Below are positions 10,901 to 20,805 of a DNA stretch of 24,303 nucleotides, piece by piece. Position 1 is the first letter of the stretch. Each line of letters starts with the position of its first letter. Location of the stretch: assembly GCA_009801015.1 (NCBI GenBank), contig VHZZ01000004.1, positions 693,554-717,856 of the forward strand, in the 5' to 3' direction. Both the position numbers and the translations under genes were made by a program. This DNA comes from Silene noctiflora (Eukaryota; Streptophyta; Magnoliopsida; Caryophyllales; Caryophyllaceae). The notes beneath the pieces are model-generated. The model had not been told where the DNA came from. It saw only the letters and a list, made by a program, of their open reading frames with translations, and ran no database searches.

Positions 10901-13900
10901 TAAGAACGTAATCAAAGTTCATGGATTGTATGAGCACCTACCAGACGGCCCAAAGGCTGAAACCATACAGGCCTCATCAGGGGCAGTTCCTTGGCTGCAA
11001 AATGAAAATTAACAAATCCATAATCATAAAAAGTAAAATGATACATATAAATAAAGATGAACAAAAGTGGGTTGCCGATAAGTTAAAGCTAGAAGAAGTT
11101 ATATCACGTTGTATACGTACATTCTTGAGCATTAATACAATGAAGCATATATCATCTTATAGGAATAAAAGATATAAGAGAGAAAGAACTGACATAAGAG
11201 ATCCATAGACAAATATCTGAGCCCGTAGTTGAACTTGCTGCAAGTCGGTGAAAGGTTGCCGAGACTGTATGTGCCCAAATTGGACATATGGACTACTACC
11301 AGGTGCACTCAATGAACTACTAACATTTTTATTATCTATTCCAGCAGAATTCTCTTGGTTAGGGCCCTTTGTTTGAGCTCCCTTTTTGGCAGCCTCCTTA
11401 GTCGCTCCTTTGCTTGATGTTCGTCTTCCTTTGCGTTCATGAGTTCCTTTAGAAGTCCCCTGTGAAGACTCTACATCAGTAGTCCGAGCACTCTGACGAG
11501 GAGTTTTGGGCGAATGCATTCTTTCCATCTTCCCTTTGCAGGGAGGTATACTCTCATTTGCCACCTAGAACGCGCAATTGAAGATTTAAAAGAAAAGCTA
11601 ACAAGAACATTGGTGCAATATGAACCTACTGAACTTGGGAATTTAAATACTTAATCTAGCATGGCATAATATTATCTCTTAAATGCCTGACATACTTACA
11701 ATAGTAGGGGTGGATTTGTCTGCATCGTGAAATGGCGACCAACTTGTTTCTGACTCCCGGGTTGTATCTGGCATCGCGTTCACCTTAAATGTAAAGTTGT
11801 TGTCATCTCCTGGTAAATCTTTTCCTTTTACATCCTCAGAGGTGGGTTGGCTACCCTTGATAGCATGTTCTGTTGTCTCAGAACCCTTAGCATCTTCAAG
11901 GTCATTAGTTTCCATTCCAGAAGGTTCACTTGAACTAATAATTGTTGGAGATCCACAAGACGTCTTATCAACCTCTGGACACATAAATCGCATTTTAGGA
12001 AAGATGCATATATGATTAATAAAAGGCGAATGAGCAGAACAAGAACATTCGTCTGTCGAGACCGTGACCCAATGTTACACAGACTCGGTTAGAAGTATCT
12101 ACAATGAGGATGTGTCAAGTGTCCTTTTTAATGAAAAGAATCATGTTTTTCGCCTAAAATGATGTGTCCGGATATCATACATATGCCAAAATATCACCTT
12201 CAGACTGGGTCGAACTTAGGCAAACGAGGGTAATATGAAAACTCAGAGTAACATAGCAATAAGCACAAAGTACATGTATTACTCTTTCCTTTTCATTTAT
12301 ATCATCAAACTTGGAAGTTTTTTTAAATTAAAGCCCGATTGTAAATGAAGAACTTTCTACAAGCAAAGATTGCAACTTATACCCATAAAACGTATTTCTT
12401 ATACATTTTGTAAACAAAAATCTGACAGACTAAAAAGTGAGAAAACATTCTGCGAGCAAAGATGCAACTTATACCCATAAGATGTATTCCTTAAAACATA
12501 TTATAAACAAAAATCTGACAATCTAAAAAAACGATAAGTATCACCAACAAATAAACGAACAAAAAAATATAAAAAACCATACTCCTATAGGAAACTGGGT
12601 GGATGTTATCAAATAGTGTGTATAGTACCTGTTTCCATTCCATCAGAGGTTTGACCCTGTAAATTATGAAGACCATCATTACCTTTGATCACTTCCTCTT
12701 CACCTACAGACTGAGTTTCCAAGTGAGTAGGGAGTGTTTCGACATTCTCAGGATCCAAATTACCGGGAGAAACAGGGAGTTTTCCATCCTGCTCACTACT
12801 TCCACAAATAACCTCTCCAGGTGCAGAAATTTCAGCTTGTGCATGAGGCAAGTTTTCTTCAATCACTTGAGAGGAAACACCAGAGACATCACCGGCCAAA
12901 TGCACACCAAGACCCTGTTGGGTGAATGCAGAATCATTAACACATCCTTCAACCACTGTAGTTTGGTGGTTTCCAACATCAGAAGATAACAAATCCGGGT
13001 TGCTAGATTTACAAATATCAGTATTACTAATCGTATCAGCCCTTTTTGTAGAGTCTTTCTTAGTCTCCACTATTAACAAAGGTGTCTCACACAATGTCCT
13101 GCTTGGAGATTGACTAGTCTGCACATCCTCTGACATTGAATTATCCAGTCTGGGAATCACTTGTACAAAAGAATCCCTCTTTCCATCAGGTATTGTACAA
13201 TGTTCAGCAAAGTGCCTCGGCTCAGCAGAATGCTGGTTGCTACCATCTACAGACCCATCCTGAATCCCATCAAGGGTACTTCCGATATCGCTACTTGTAT
13301 CCAATGTTTTAGTTTCAAGATCGTCAGTCTGGTGTGAAGCTCTTGACGACGTCTTCTCATCTCCTTCTGGGAATAACAGCTCGCACTCTTTATTACTTGG
13401 AATACTACCAGAATCTTCTGGTTTGGGACAGTCAAGGTTTGCCGCAACAGTATCTACACTGTTCTCTACACTGGACTCTAAACAAGGGGTATCACCTATG
13501 CTAGAAATATCAACACTACTTTTTCTTGTGCTTCCATCTAAAACCACAGTGTCTTCTATCCCTGTCCGAGTAGAAGCATGACTTTCATGTCCGCTCTCAT
13601 TGCAGATTATGTGTGAAACATCAGCATTTTTTTGCACTAAGGCTTCAGAGGCACCAAGCACCGCCATTTTGGAGCAATCAATTTTTTTAGGTTCTTGTAC
13701 ATTTTCATCAGCTGGCTCAGTATCATGTTCTCCTTCATATGCTGAAGTGACACTCGTTGCAGACACGGTGCTGTGGGTCAGATTATGAGGATTTTCAAAT
13801 GATAATCCAGCATTTTCAGAATTTAGTGAGGAGACTTCAACAAGAGGCAATTGCTCATCCAGGGGATTGTTTTGACTAGGATCTTCATGAACTTCATTCT

Positions 13901-14372
13901 TCGGTCCCATGGTGTCAGGGTTTCTCGTATCTAAGTCAATATCAGATTCTACATGACTTGCTGAACCACTTTGATCCTTACACACACTCGTCCCAAGAAT
14001 GATGCTTGCAGCAGGCATCATCTCTTCCTGGCCAACAGATTTTAATAGCATTTCGACAGATTCTGAGGATGTTGCCTCAGACCAAACATCATCTCTTCTC
14101 GTGTTTGAACATGGATCAGCTGGAGCCGAGTTAAACTCCATTCCATTACTTACTTGGGAGTAATCCTCAATCCACTGATTGTCCTCTTGACTTGGGATGC
14201 CCAAAAATACCTCGTTCTCGACTAAGCTATCAAACCTTAAATGACCTTGGAGATTATCGTCAAAGTCAAACTTTGGAAACTCGTACGGTTTTAGCCCAGT
14301 AGAATTTCTATTCCTACCTTCACTGGCTAATTGAAGACTATGCCGCGAGATATCATTGTCATCATAATCCAT
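4940..14372 (-). CDS. G2484-1: G2484-1-like Agenet-type protein (13 coding exons, 1,901 aa)
   Basis: The coding exons on the minus strand are 14372-12629, 11974-11700, 11564-11194, 10994-10942, 10874-10767, 10676-8950, 8775-8667, 7975-7795, 6954-6887, 6788-6676, 6423-5575, 5138-5039 and 4947-4940. All phases join, and the total of 5,706 bases is exactly 1,902 codons including TAA. The N-terminus 'MDYDDNDISRHSLQLASEG', then 'PKFDFDDNLQGHLRFDSLVE' and 'VWSEATSSESVEMLL', match Arabidopsis At4g17330 (G2484-1) as I remember it, as does the C-terminal 'LLEGLQSSM'. The parts, in order, are: an acidic, serine-rich N-terminal half; a conserved block near residues 780-840 (RAQIFVYGSL, FGPSDAGRITWDSVW); a basic nuclear-localisation-like 'KPRKRKKIA' near 1031; an alanine-rich, probably helical stretch near 1160-1200; an Agenet-type region in exons 7-10 of this list, residues 1427-1583 (SAWYSAKVL, DKVDVWIDD, WWEGIVTEK); and a basic tail. 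Agenet/Tudor-like modules often read chromatin marks. The function of this family is not known. Confidence 0.9.
6955..7794 (-). other. Large intron of the G2484-1-like gene hosting a MITE
   Basis: This is the 840-base intron between the exon ending TG at 7795 and the exon starting C at 6954, which together make a TGC codon before WWEG. It has no coding evidence and carries the fold-back element at 7576-7755. Confidence 0.7.
7576..7755. mobile_element. Stowaway-like MITE inside an intron
   Basis: The left end reads 'actccctctatccacgcg'. The right end reads 'ggatggacgaggggagtac', whose reverse complement begins 'gtactcccctcgtccatcc'. This gives an imperfect terminal inverted repeat of about 20 or more bases on an element of about 180 bases. 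It is non-coding. The ends are typical of plant Stowaway/Tc1-mariner MITEs, although the expected TA target duplication is degraded on the left side (CA). Confidence 0.7.
10677..10766 (-). other. 90-base stop-free intron of the G2484-1-like gene
   Basis: The donor is CAG|GTAAAA and the acceptor is 'attacag'. The intron length is a multiple of three, and it has no stop in the reading frame of the flanking exons. Retaining it would therefore add 30 residues, mostly hydrophobic and aromatic (for example 'FSMFLILHWSDFYYCAILIW'). The exon phases on both sides (G|GT) and the unlike composition favour it being a normal intron. Confidence 0.7.
12050..12245 (-). repeat. Dispersed repeat copy 2 (in intron of the G2484-1-like gene)
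   Basis: Read on the minus strand, this contains 'ggacacatcattttaggc' followed by 'gaaaaacat', then 'accgagtctgtgtaacat'. These match the same blocks at 1161-1194 and 1236-1253, with spacing of 46 versus 42 bases. It lies in the intron between coding exons 1 and 2. The outer borders are uncertain. Confidence 0.55.
12347..12533. repeat. Imperfect tandem dimer, about 92-base period
   Basis: 'agcaaagattgcaacttata' at about 12362 recurs as 'agcaaagatgcaacttatac' at about 12455. Both are followed by 'cccataa', 'aacaaaaatctgaca' and 'ctaaaaa'. The two units lie head to tail inside the intron next to coding exon 1 of the G2484-1-like gene, and differ by scattered substitutions and small indels. Confidence 0.75.
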
Positions 14373-14718
14373 TGGTATTGATCTAGCACAACACAAGCCA
14401 TAAGTAAATATACAACACCACAGATGATAATAATACAAACGAACAACTATTTCCCTACTTCAATCTTCTACATTTCTAACTCCAAATGTTTCTAGAATAT
14501 CTGAAACTCTACTTCAATTAATTCAACACCACATAGTTACTCGACTACATCGAATTTCCGACATTTCGTCATTTTCACCGGCTTGAACTAATTAGATGCT
14601 TAATTTATACTTATACACAGTAATAACCCTAATTTATACTAAAACTACCAAATTTAAATTTAAAAAAAAAACAGCAAAAATGAAGAACAGCACAACAGTA
14701 AAGGTAAAAAGAAGTTAC

Positions 14719-15060
14719 CTCCCTCCATAAGGTGACGAAATCTAGACCGTCAAATATATCGCGTTGACAACGGTCATTTACCTCAACCTACACCAAAAAA
14801 AACACCAAAAAAACCCTAATTTTTCAGAAATCACGAAACAAATCAAAAATCAATTAAATTAGAAGTTAATTAAACTTACGTACAACAATCGAAAGAGGAA
14901 ATAAGAATCTCCGTCGAAGAAATTAAGAAATCGAAGGTTTTGGATTGAGCAAAAGAGAGTGTAGTTGGGAGAGTACGGAGTTTTGATTTTTTGTTCTGTT
15001 TGTATTAAAAAAGGGGGGAGAATTAGGAGAGAGAAAGAGAGTGTTGTGAGTGTGTAATAC
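14719..15060 (-). promoter_or_regulatory. 5' UTR exons and leader introns of the G2484-1-like gene
   Basis: Reading on the minus strand, a CT-rich leader (about 15060-14880) ends TGTAC|GTAAGT. A second non-coding exon, 14787-14719, lies between the acceptor 'ttggtgtag' and the donor GGAG|GTAACT. The leader then joins the exon that starts at 14382, after 'gtgctag', ten bases before the ATG at 14372. No transcript was available. The splice sites are good matches, but the transcription start is only estimated from the CT-rich stretch. Confidence 0.5.
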
Positions 15061-15129
15061 GATACGGTCGAATAAAAGTGGGGGGAGGTTGTACAAAATG
15101 TGTGATTTTGAATGTTTGAGACGTAATAT

Positions 15130-15149
15130 CCGTTTTAAATATAAAACGG
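15130..15149. promoter_or_regulatory. Palindrome with a TATA-like core upstream of the G2484-1-like leader
   Basis: The sequence 'ccgttttaaatataaaacgg' has two perfect 8-base arms around 'aata'. It lies about 70-90 bases upstream of the CT-rich leader. It could hold a TATA element on either strand, or it could be a fold-back repeat end. A related 'cttaaacttaaaacggg' occurs near 15793, which favours repeat-derived sequence. Confidence 0.35.
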
Positions 15150-16044
15150 GTTTAATAGTTAGACCGATACAAAACGTACTCTTTATCATGTTTAAAAATT
15201 GAAAAAAACAGTTGTCTTGATTATACTTAAACAGTATGACGATTTTAATCATTTTTGGCAAATAGATCAGGTCGTATCGGGTTCGTATTCGTGTTACATG
15301 TAAACGAGCCACAAACCTGACTCAATTAAATATCGTGTGGATCTACTTACATAAATGGTCATAAAGCTTCAATCCAAACCTGTTAATTACGTGTCGGGTT
15401 CGTGTCGTTTCATTGTGTGCCAGCTCATGAGGAGATAGAGAGAGACGGCGTGAGAGTGAATAATAGAGTACGATGTTATCTAAGTATTTTTGAAGGAGTT
15501 AGTCTCCCTTCAGACAACCATTTTGGTCTGAAATAAAAAAAAAACGGAATTTTGTAATCATTCCACAGTCAAATTGAATCATTTTGGTTTGAAATAATAA
15601 AAATCGTGGTTTTTAAGGTGTGTGATAAGGTGTGGGTGTAAAAAAATGGGGTGGTGTGCTTGATCTAACGGTTGGGAGTGGATGATGAAGGGTTGATGTG
15701 TTTTGGTGCGTTGGATTGGTGTGTGTGGGGCCGTATAATGTCCGTTTACTTTCAAAGTTGCAGTAAAACTGTTTTAAGACCTCCAATTCGTCTTAAACTT
15801 AAAACGGGTTAGATACATCACTTATTTATATAAAAAATAAATAGAGAAATAATAAATTTGTTTTATATACACACAACTATTATGATACTTGACCGGTCTT
15901 CAGTTTAAGACGGATGGTGTCATCTTAAATGAAAATTTGTGGTGTACTTATATTTGCGAGTAGACTTGGATATCGGGGTCAATTAGAGCTCTCAAATTTT
16001 GACCCACCCCTAAACCCTATCCAATCCGACCCGTCATTTCAGGG

Positions 16045-16195
16045 TCAAGTTCTAAAAATAATTCATGACATGACTTTTTTCTTAATTATTTTGTGCTTCT
16101 TTGTGTGTTAGCATGACGATCAAGTTCTAAAAATAATTATTTTCTTAATTATTTTGTGCTCTTAAAATAATTCATGACATGACTTTTTTCTTAAA
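16045..16195. repeat. Nested short direct repeats
   Basis: Three words each occur twice in shuffled order: 'tcaagttctaaaaataatt' (16045 and about 16120), 'ttcttaattattttgtgct' (about 16079 and 16142), and 'aaaataattcatgacatgac' (about 16054 and 16164). This looks like two overlapping small duplications in AT-rich DNA. Confidence 0.7.
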
Positions 16196-17011
16196 AATAG
16201 TAAAAAATAAAAGTAGTTAGAAACTAAATTTGATCCATATTTTGATCCCAACCCGATAAGTATTCGACTTTTCCCCTATTTTAACCCCACCCGTTTAACA
16301 GATCCCAGGTCAATCGATCTAGTTCGAGCCATAATTTGGGCCAGATTATTAATGGTTTGTAATGATGTTATACTCGGGTATATTCTATTTAGATTACTTA
16401 CTTATAAGTAACGATAAGTTTGTAACAATAAATTTTATCGACCCGTAATGTTTGTGTTTATNGAGTGTCATTGCCTCATTGGTGAGTAGAGTGGGGCGAG
16501 CATGAGATACGTTGATTTGATCAGTAAAATCGGGTTGGGCCATTAGNTATAGCCCAAATTAAAGTCCATATAGTTTGCATATTGTATTTATTTGGAGAGC
16601 CCATTAATAAATGAAGAGTAAATATTTCATTTATACCAAATATTTATTTATTTTTTATATTTTTTGTAAAAAATATTTTAATTAAAGTTAAATTAATATT
16701 AAAGACGAACAAACTAATAAAAAATATTTAACCATAAATAATAGGGACGGAAATACATGATATAATAAAATAAATGAATATGTTAATAGTTAACATATTA
16801 ACATATCAACATACAACAAATAATTAATTAAAGTACGAAAATAAAAATTCCTAGCCAACATTAATTAAACAAATTAAGAATTAATTAGTAGCTAATTAAA
16901 CTAAACTTAGCTTTTGTTAGAAGCAACTACAATTAGCAACTAAACTAATGTTGTTAATTAGATGTAATTGCATTGCATTATAATCTAAATCATGAATATA
17001 AATGAACATGG

Positions 17012-18758
17012 TTAATGAATTAGGTCATTTAAATTCTTTAAAATTGTAGGGTTTCCTACAAAATCCAAATGTTTTTCCAATATGGGTAAAAAATCCATTG
17101 GAAACAAACATTTCTCCTTTGTATATAGCTTTTCTTGAACTACGAGTGATCCCAAAATCGGTAGGTTGTTCAAGTTCGCCTCCTTAATACTTTCCTGCAA
17201 GTTATAAATCCAATTTTGTCAACTACATGTTCCGAGAAAAAAATACATATCATCGATAATTGCAACAAAAATAACTTATTTATAGTTAATAAATATAAAT
17301 ATGTACGGAGTGATATAAGTTTCTCGTCTTCTGAATTTTGCCACAAATATTGAATTTTATGAGAATTTTGTAAATATACGAAAAACTTTTTTTAATTTTT
17401 AATTTTTTAATTTTGTATATACGTAAATTCTCGGATTCTTATAGTTGGAATTTTTTTGGTAACAACTTTGCCTATCATTAGGCCTACAAATAAGGGTTCA
17501 ATAACTACCCTTTCCAAACAAATACTTCCCATTTCAACTTTAGCAATCTTCGATATGAAACAAATACTTATTAAAATCGACTCATATGGAACTTTTACAA
17601 ATGTTATGTTCTTATCGAGATCATGCAAGTTTTAAACTGGTCAATTAACACCCGACTCAAATTCAATTAAACAAACTCAAACCAAATAAAGTATATATTC
17701 TTCGAGGACTCATTATTCATTAACCCGACTCAATAATCACCCCTAATAATACACAAAATTATGAAAGATTAATTAGTTAGAGTAATTAAAAAATTACCTC
17801 AGGTAAATTTTGTATGGTATTAAGTAAACCTAATTGAGCTTGTAAAAACTTAACATACTTATTAAAATCGACTCGTATGAAACTTTTACAAATAACCATC
17901 TTAATAATTATCAACATAGGTTATGTTCTTATTATCGAGAACATGCAAGTTTTAAACTGGTCAATTAACACCCGACTCAAACTCAATTAAACAAACTCAA
18001 ACCAAATAAAGTATATATATTCTTCGAGGACTCATTATTCATTAACCCGACTGAATAATCACCCCTAATAATACACAAAATTACGAAAGATTAATTAATT
18101 AGAGTAATTAAGAAATTACCTCAGGTAAATTTTGTATGGTATTAAGTAAACCTAATTGAGCTTGTAAAAATTTAACATACTTAGCCGCAGCTTGAAACAT
18201 TTCAGCAGTATTCATCTTTGTACCACCTGGTACTAACTTCCCTAATTCCTGTGTTTTCTCAGTTATCCTCCTCCTCCGTTCCCTCGCCGCCTTACTCTGG
18301 GCCGACACCTCCTTCACCTTCCCACCACCACCCCATACACCCTCAACACCGACACCAACATCGAGACCAAAATAATTTTCGGGATAGGAGATTTTGTGTT
18401 TCTTAGGAAAAGGGAGGAGTTGACCTGAAAAGTCTTGGACAAAAGGGTAGGGTTCTTCTGTAGGAAGGTACATTGGAGGAGGGTAATTATCATTAGGGAT
18501 AATTAACTCGTCGAAATGAAGATTAGGAGGAGGTAAAGGTAAAAGGTAATCATCAAGATTAAGAAGAGGAGGAGAAGAAGGAGGAGGGATGGGAAGAGGT
18601 GGTGGAGGGTTGAAATCGACGACATTAAAGTCGAAAAGCGAAGGAGGAAGAGGATCAAAACAAAGAAGCTCAGCTTCAGATGGAAAATAACTATAATTAC
18701 CGTCATCATGATCAGTAAAAGGGTTAATAATGAGGTTAGAGTAATCTAGTAATGTCAT
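17012..18758 (-). CDS. bHLH transcription factor, bHLH52/bHLH53-like (copy 1)
   Basis: Exon 1 is 18758-18120 and ends CCTGAG before gtaatt. Exon 2 is 17194-17012, after 'acttgcag', and ends TAA. Both are in phase 0 and give 273 residues. Residues 1-150 are proline- and acid-rich (for example 'NPPPPLPIPPPSSPPLL'). The bHLH domain is at about 152-205: basic region 'QSKAARERRRRITEK', then 'LGKLVPGGTKMNTAEM', then helix 2 'FQAAAKYVKFLQAQLGLL'. The short C-terminal exon includes 'LNNLPILGSLVVQEKLYTKE' and 'CLFPMDFLPILEKHLDF'. Both are features I associate with Arabidopsis bHLH52 and bHLH53. The usual E-box-contacting glutamate is replaced in my alignment, so E-box binding is doubtful; the protein may work as an atypical dimer partner. 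A TATTTAAA box lies about 195 bases upstream of the ATG. The 925-base intron is nine times longer than in copy 2. Confidence 0.9.
17565..18180. repeat. Tandem duplication (units of about 293 and 322 bases) across exon 1 end and intron of bHLH copy 1
   Basis: Unit A (about 17565-17857) and unit B (about 17858-18180) share long near-identical stretches, such as the block starting 'catgcaagttttaaactggt' at 17622 and again at 17942. Unit B includes the true last 60 bases of exon 1 and its donor. Unit A carries a copy of both inside the intron (17798-17857). Unit B has about 30 extra bases around 17892-17920. The break points share 'acttat' or 'acttag', which suggests a microhomology-mediated event. 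Confidence 0.9.
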
Positions 18759-18952
18759 TGTGTTAGGGTAATTGAGGTAAGTATGTAAAATTAGTGAATA
18801 AGCTGAGGAAAAAGAGGAGGAAATTAATGGGGGTAAATTTAAGGGAGGGGGTAAATAAAGGTAATTAATTAGTTGGTTAATTAGAGAGAGATTAGACTTA
18901 AGAAAGACTAAGAAGGAAAAAAAAAATAACTGCTTAAAATTAACTGTCAGTG

Positions 18953-18960
18953 TTTAAATA
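18953..18960 (-). promoter_or_regulatory. TATA-like box of bHLH copy 1
   Basis: On the minus strand this reads TATTTAAA within 'actctatttaaacactg'. The box and its surroundings are conserved upstream of copy 2, at 22636-22643. The predicted transcription start is near 18925, giving a 5' UTR of about 165 bases. Confidence 0.6.
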
Positions 18961-19040
18961 GAGTAATTAGTGGGGAGATTAGTAACTGTCTTTGAGGTTT
19001 TTTTGTTGGTATCCGAGGTTGTTTTTTTGGAAATTAGGGT

Positions 19041-20530
19041 TTTAGATCGGGTAGGACTATAAGGTTGATAGAGTAATTTCTCGGGAGTTTTAATTAATTA
19101 TATTTTCAATGATTGAATTCGAGATATGTAATTTAGTTTGAATAAATGTTTTGATAATTGAGCTAAATGCTCATGGTGTTTATAGCTAGTCTCTCGTGAA
19201 GCCGATTTATATTATTATCGGATAATAAAAAGAATTTACAACAATGAAAAAAATGATTATTTTAGTTCAACTGAAAATAGAAAAATAAAATAAAATGAAA
19301 TTTATTTCTTGGTTTGGTCTATTTAAAAAATAAATAAAAAAATAAAAAATAAAATAAAAAATAAGAACTTGATGATTGTGTAGATTTGGTCTATTTATTT
19401 CTTGGTTTTCATGGATTGATTCAAAGGTGTCAATTTTTATTTTTTTGTTTTCCTTAAAACATCAAATGTAGGTTAGTAATTAAAAGATCTATTGTATAAT
19501 TATCTTATAGTATACGAAAATTTATAACGACATGCTATATTTCTATGAGATTTTGTCAATCACATGCGGTTTTAATTCGAACATTTTAAGTAAAATCACA
19601 TGTAATTATTCAAGGTGAATTTACGCAATAGTAAAAATGTTACCTTAATTATGCGTATTTGTTTGCCTATTCCTTTCTGAGGTATTTCAGTGAGCAATTG
19701 GATCTTCCATACTCAATTTGATCCATTGTCGACAAGTACTCCGTATTTGTTAGACGACCCAATTCTACTCCAAAAAATTTCTACATTTTGACACATGAAT
19801 TGATCGAGCATTATATATTTTATTCTATTTACCAATTATTAATTAATACTAATAACATTTTGCTAAGAAAAATAATTCTTAGTCAAAGCTTCACAAGTTC
19901 TCAACAGAATTTCAATCCCTTCCTATTTTCTCTCTTCACCTTTCATTATATTCCCCTCCTTCCCACCAGCTGAATTGGTCTTCCTTGATCCCTAACCGCC
20001 AATGTTACGAGTCGGTCTTGTGTAAAACAATTTCGATAAAAACACTCATTATAAAATTCATATATATACCCTTATTACTAAAACAACAGTGGTTAAAAAG
20101 GAAGTTATATATGAACTTGGTAGGATAATTTAGTATAAATAAAACCGTTTTACATAAGAATTTGAATTTCATGCTCGGCTTTTCCGGGATTAAGGTAGTG
20201 TTAGTTGTATAATCAGTACTTTAGATGAGCTAATAAGTAGAAATGTACTATACAAACGATAGCAATATACTGTATCACTGTTTTGTACAACCAAATACTA
20301 CAGAATCATACAACAATCTAACAACATTTTCAGAGCAGTGAGGCAACCATTCAGTGATTTGGGACGCTTTCTTTCCGTTGTTACTGTCAAAAGTACCCAT
20401 TTTTCCGGCTGTTTGGTAGCATTCTTGTAAATAAGAGCAGGACACCGTGCTATTAACGGGAGCCGCTTTCTAGACTGCATATGTAGATGTATAAAAAAAG
20501 AGAGTTGTAGACCTAATACCTAAGCGCATC
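19041..20530. other. AT-rich intergenic region upstream of bHLH copy 1
   Basis: I see no gene here. There is an A/T simple-sequence stretch at about 19316-19366 ('aataaaaaataaaataaaa'), with a nearby duplicated phrase 'tttcttggtt'. A solo 'tactccgtat' lies at 19738, and a fold-back element at 20014-20167. The part below 20530 may be the 3' UTR of the fragment at 20531-21590. Confidence 0.6.
20014..20167. mobile_element. Fold-back element (MITE-like)
   Basis: The left arm 'cggtcttgtgtaaaacaatt' pairs imperfectly with the right end 'aaaaccgttttacataagaa', whose reverse complement is 'ttcttatgtaaaacggtttt'. The length is about 150 bases, with no coding capacity. The borders are approximate. Confidence 0.5.
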
Positions 20531-20686
20531 TTAAACAACAGTATAAGAAGAAGCCAGTATCCGAGAGGCATTCATTCCTGGACCTGCAACTCTGCAAGTC
20601 TCATATTCACAGTAGGGGTCAAATAGGCTTTTATTTGCAGTAGTAGCATCAACCGTAGTATAGAGGCGAGGCCCTCTTAGGGATTG

Positions 20687-20805
20687 TCATTCGTTTACCT
20701 TTGTTTAGATATAAGATGCTTTAAAATGATGCCCTGGCTATGTCCACAAATCATTCGTTTACCTTTGTTTAGAAAGCAAAGGTAATCAAGTAAGTGGGAC
20801 GAAGG
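20687..20805. mobile_element. Stowaway-like element, partly duplicated
   Basis: At 20736-20805, 'gtccacaaatcattcgttta' and 'cctttg' pair with 'caaaggtaatcaagtaagtg' and 'ggacgaag' as an imperfect inverted repeat, with a loop of a few bases. The phrase 'tcattcgtttacctttgttt' also occurs 64 bases to the left, at 20687. A second, truncated terminus therefore sits beside it. Confidence 0.55.

Larger units (their letters stand above)
15061..16737. other. Intergenic region between the G2484-1-like and bHLH genes
   Basis: There is no convincing gene here. It contains pieces like 'cgggttcgtattcgtg' and 'gtgtcgggttcgtgtcg' (15275-15410), a loose fold-back region with 'gtcttaaac' and 'gtttaagacgg' (about 15766-15925), nested small direct repeats (16045-16195), and two n characters at 16462 and 16547. 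The 60-codon open frame near 15929 has no supporting features. Confidence 0.6.
16738..19040. repeat. Duplicated segment, copy 1 (bHLH locus with flanks)
   Basis: The similarity to 21655-22737 begins at 'agggacggaaatacatgat' (copy 2: 'aaggacggaaatacacgat') in the 3' flank. It ends after 'ggtatccgagg' and 'ggaaattagggtttta' upstream of the promoter. It covers the 3' flank, both exons, the promoter and the TATA box. Copy 1 is longer because of its intron insert and the exon-1 part missing from copy 2. Confidence 0.85.

Noticed and set aside
14923..15312. 129-codon open frame on the minus strand
   Set aside because: It overlaps the CT-rich leader and promoter of the G2484-1-like gene. The Ser/Leu-rich composition comes from the CT-rich DNA, and the main gene's own ATG at 14372 is well supported by homology.
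17407..17628. 73-codon open frame inside the bHLH intron
   Set aside because: It has no known domain, and part of it lies in the tandem-duplicated unit. I kept it only as a remark on the intron insert.
18595..18640. Proline-rich stretch as a sign of an extensin or cell-wall protein
   Set aside because: It is in frame with, and part of, the bHLH protein's N-terminal region, with no signal peptide.
20298..20480. Open frames just below the gene fragment (two frames open together)
   Set aside because: Two frames of the same strand are both open here and neither links in phase to a clear acceptor. This is more likely the 3' UTR of the fragment.
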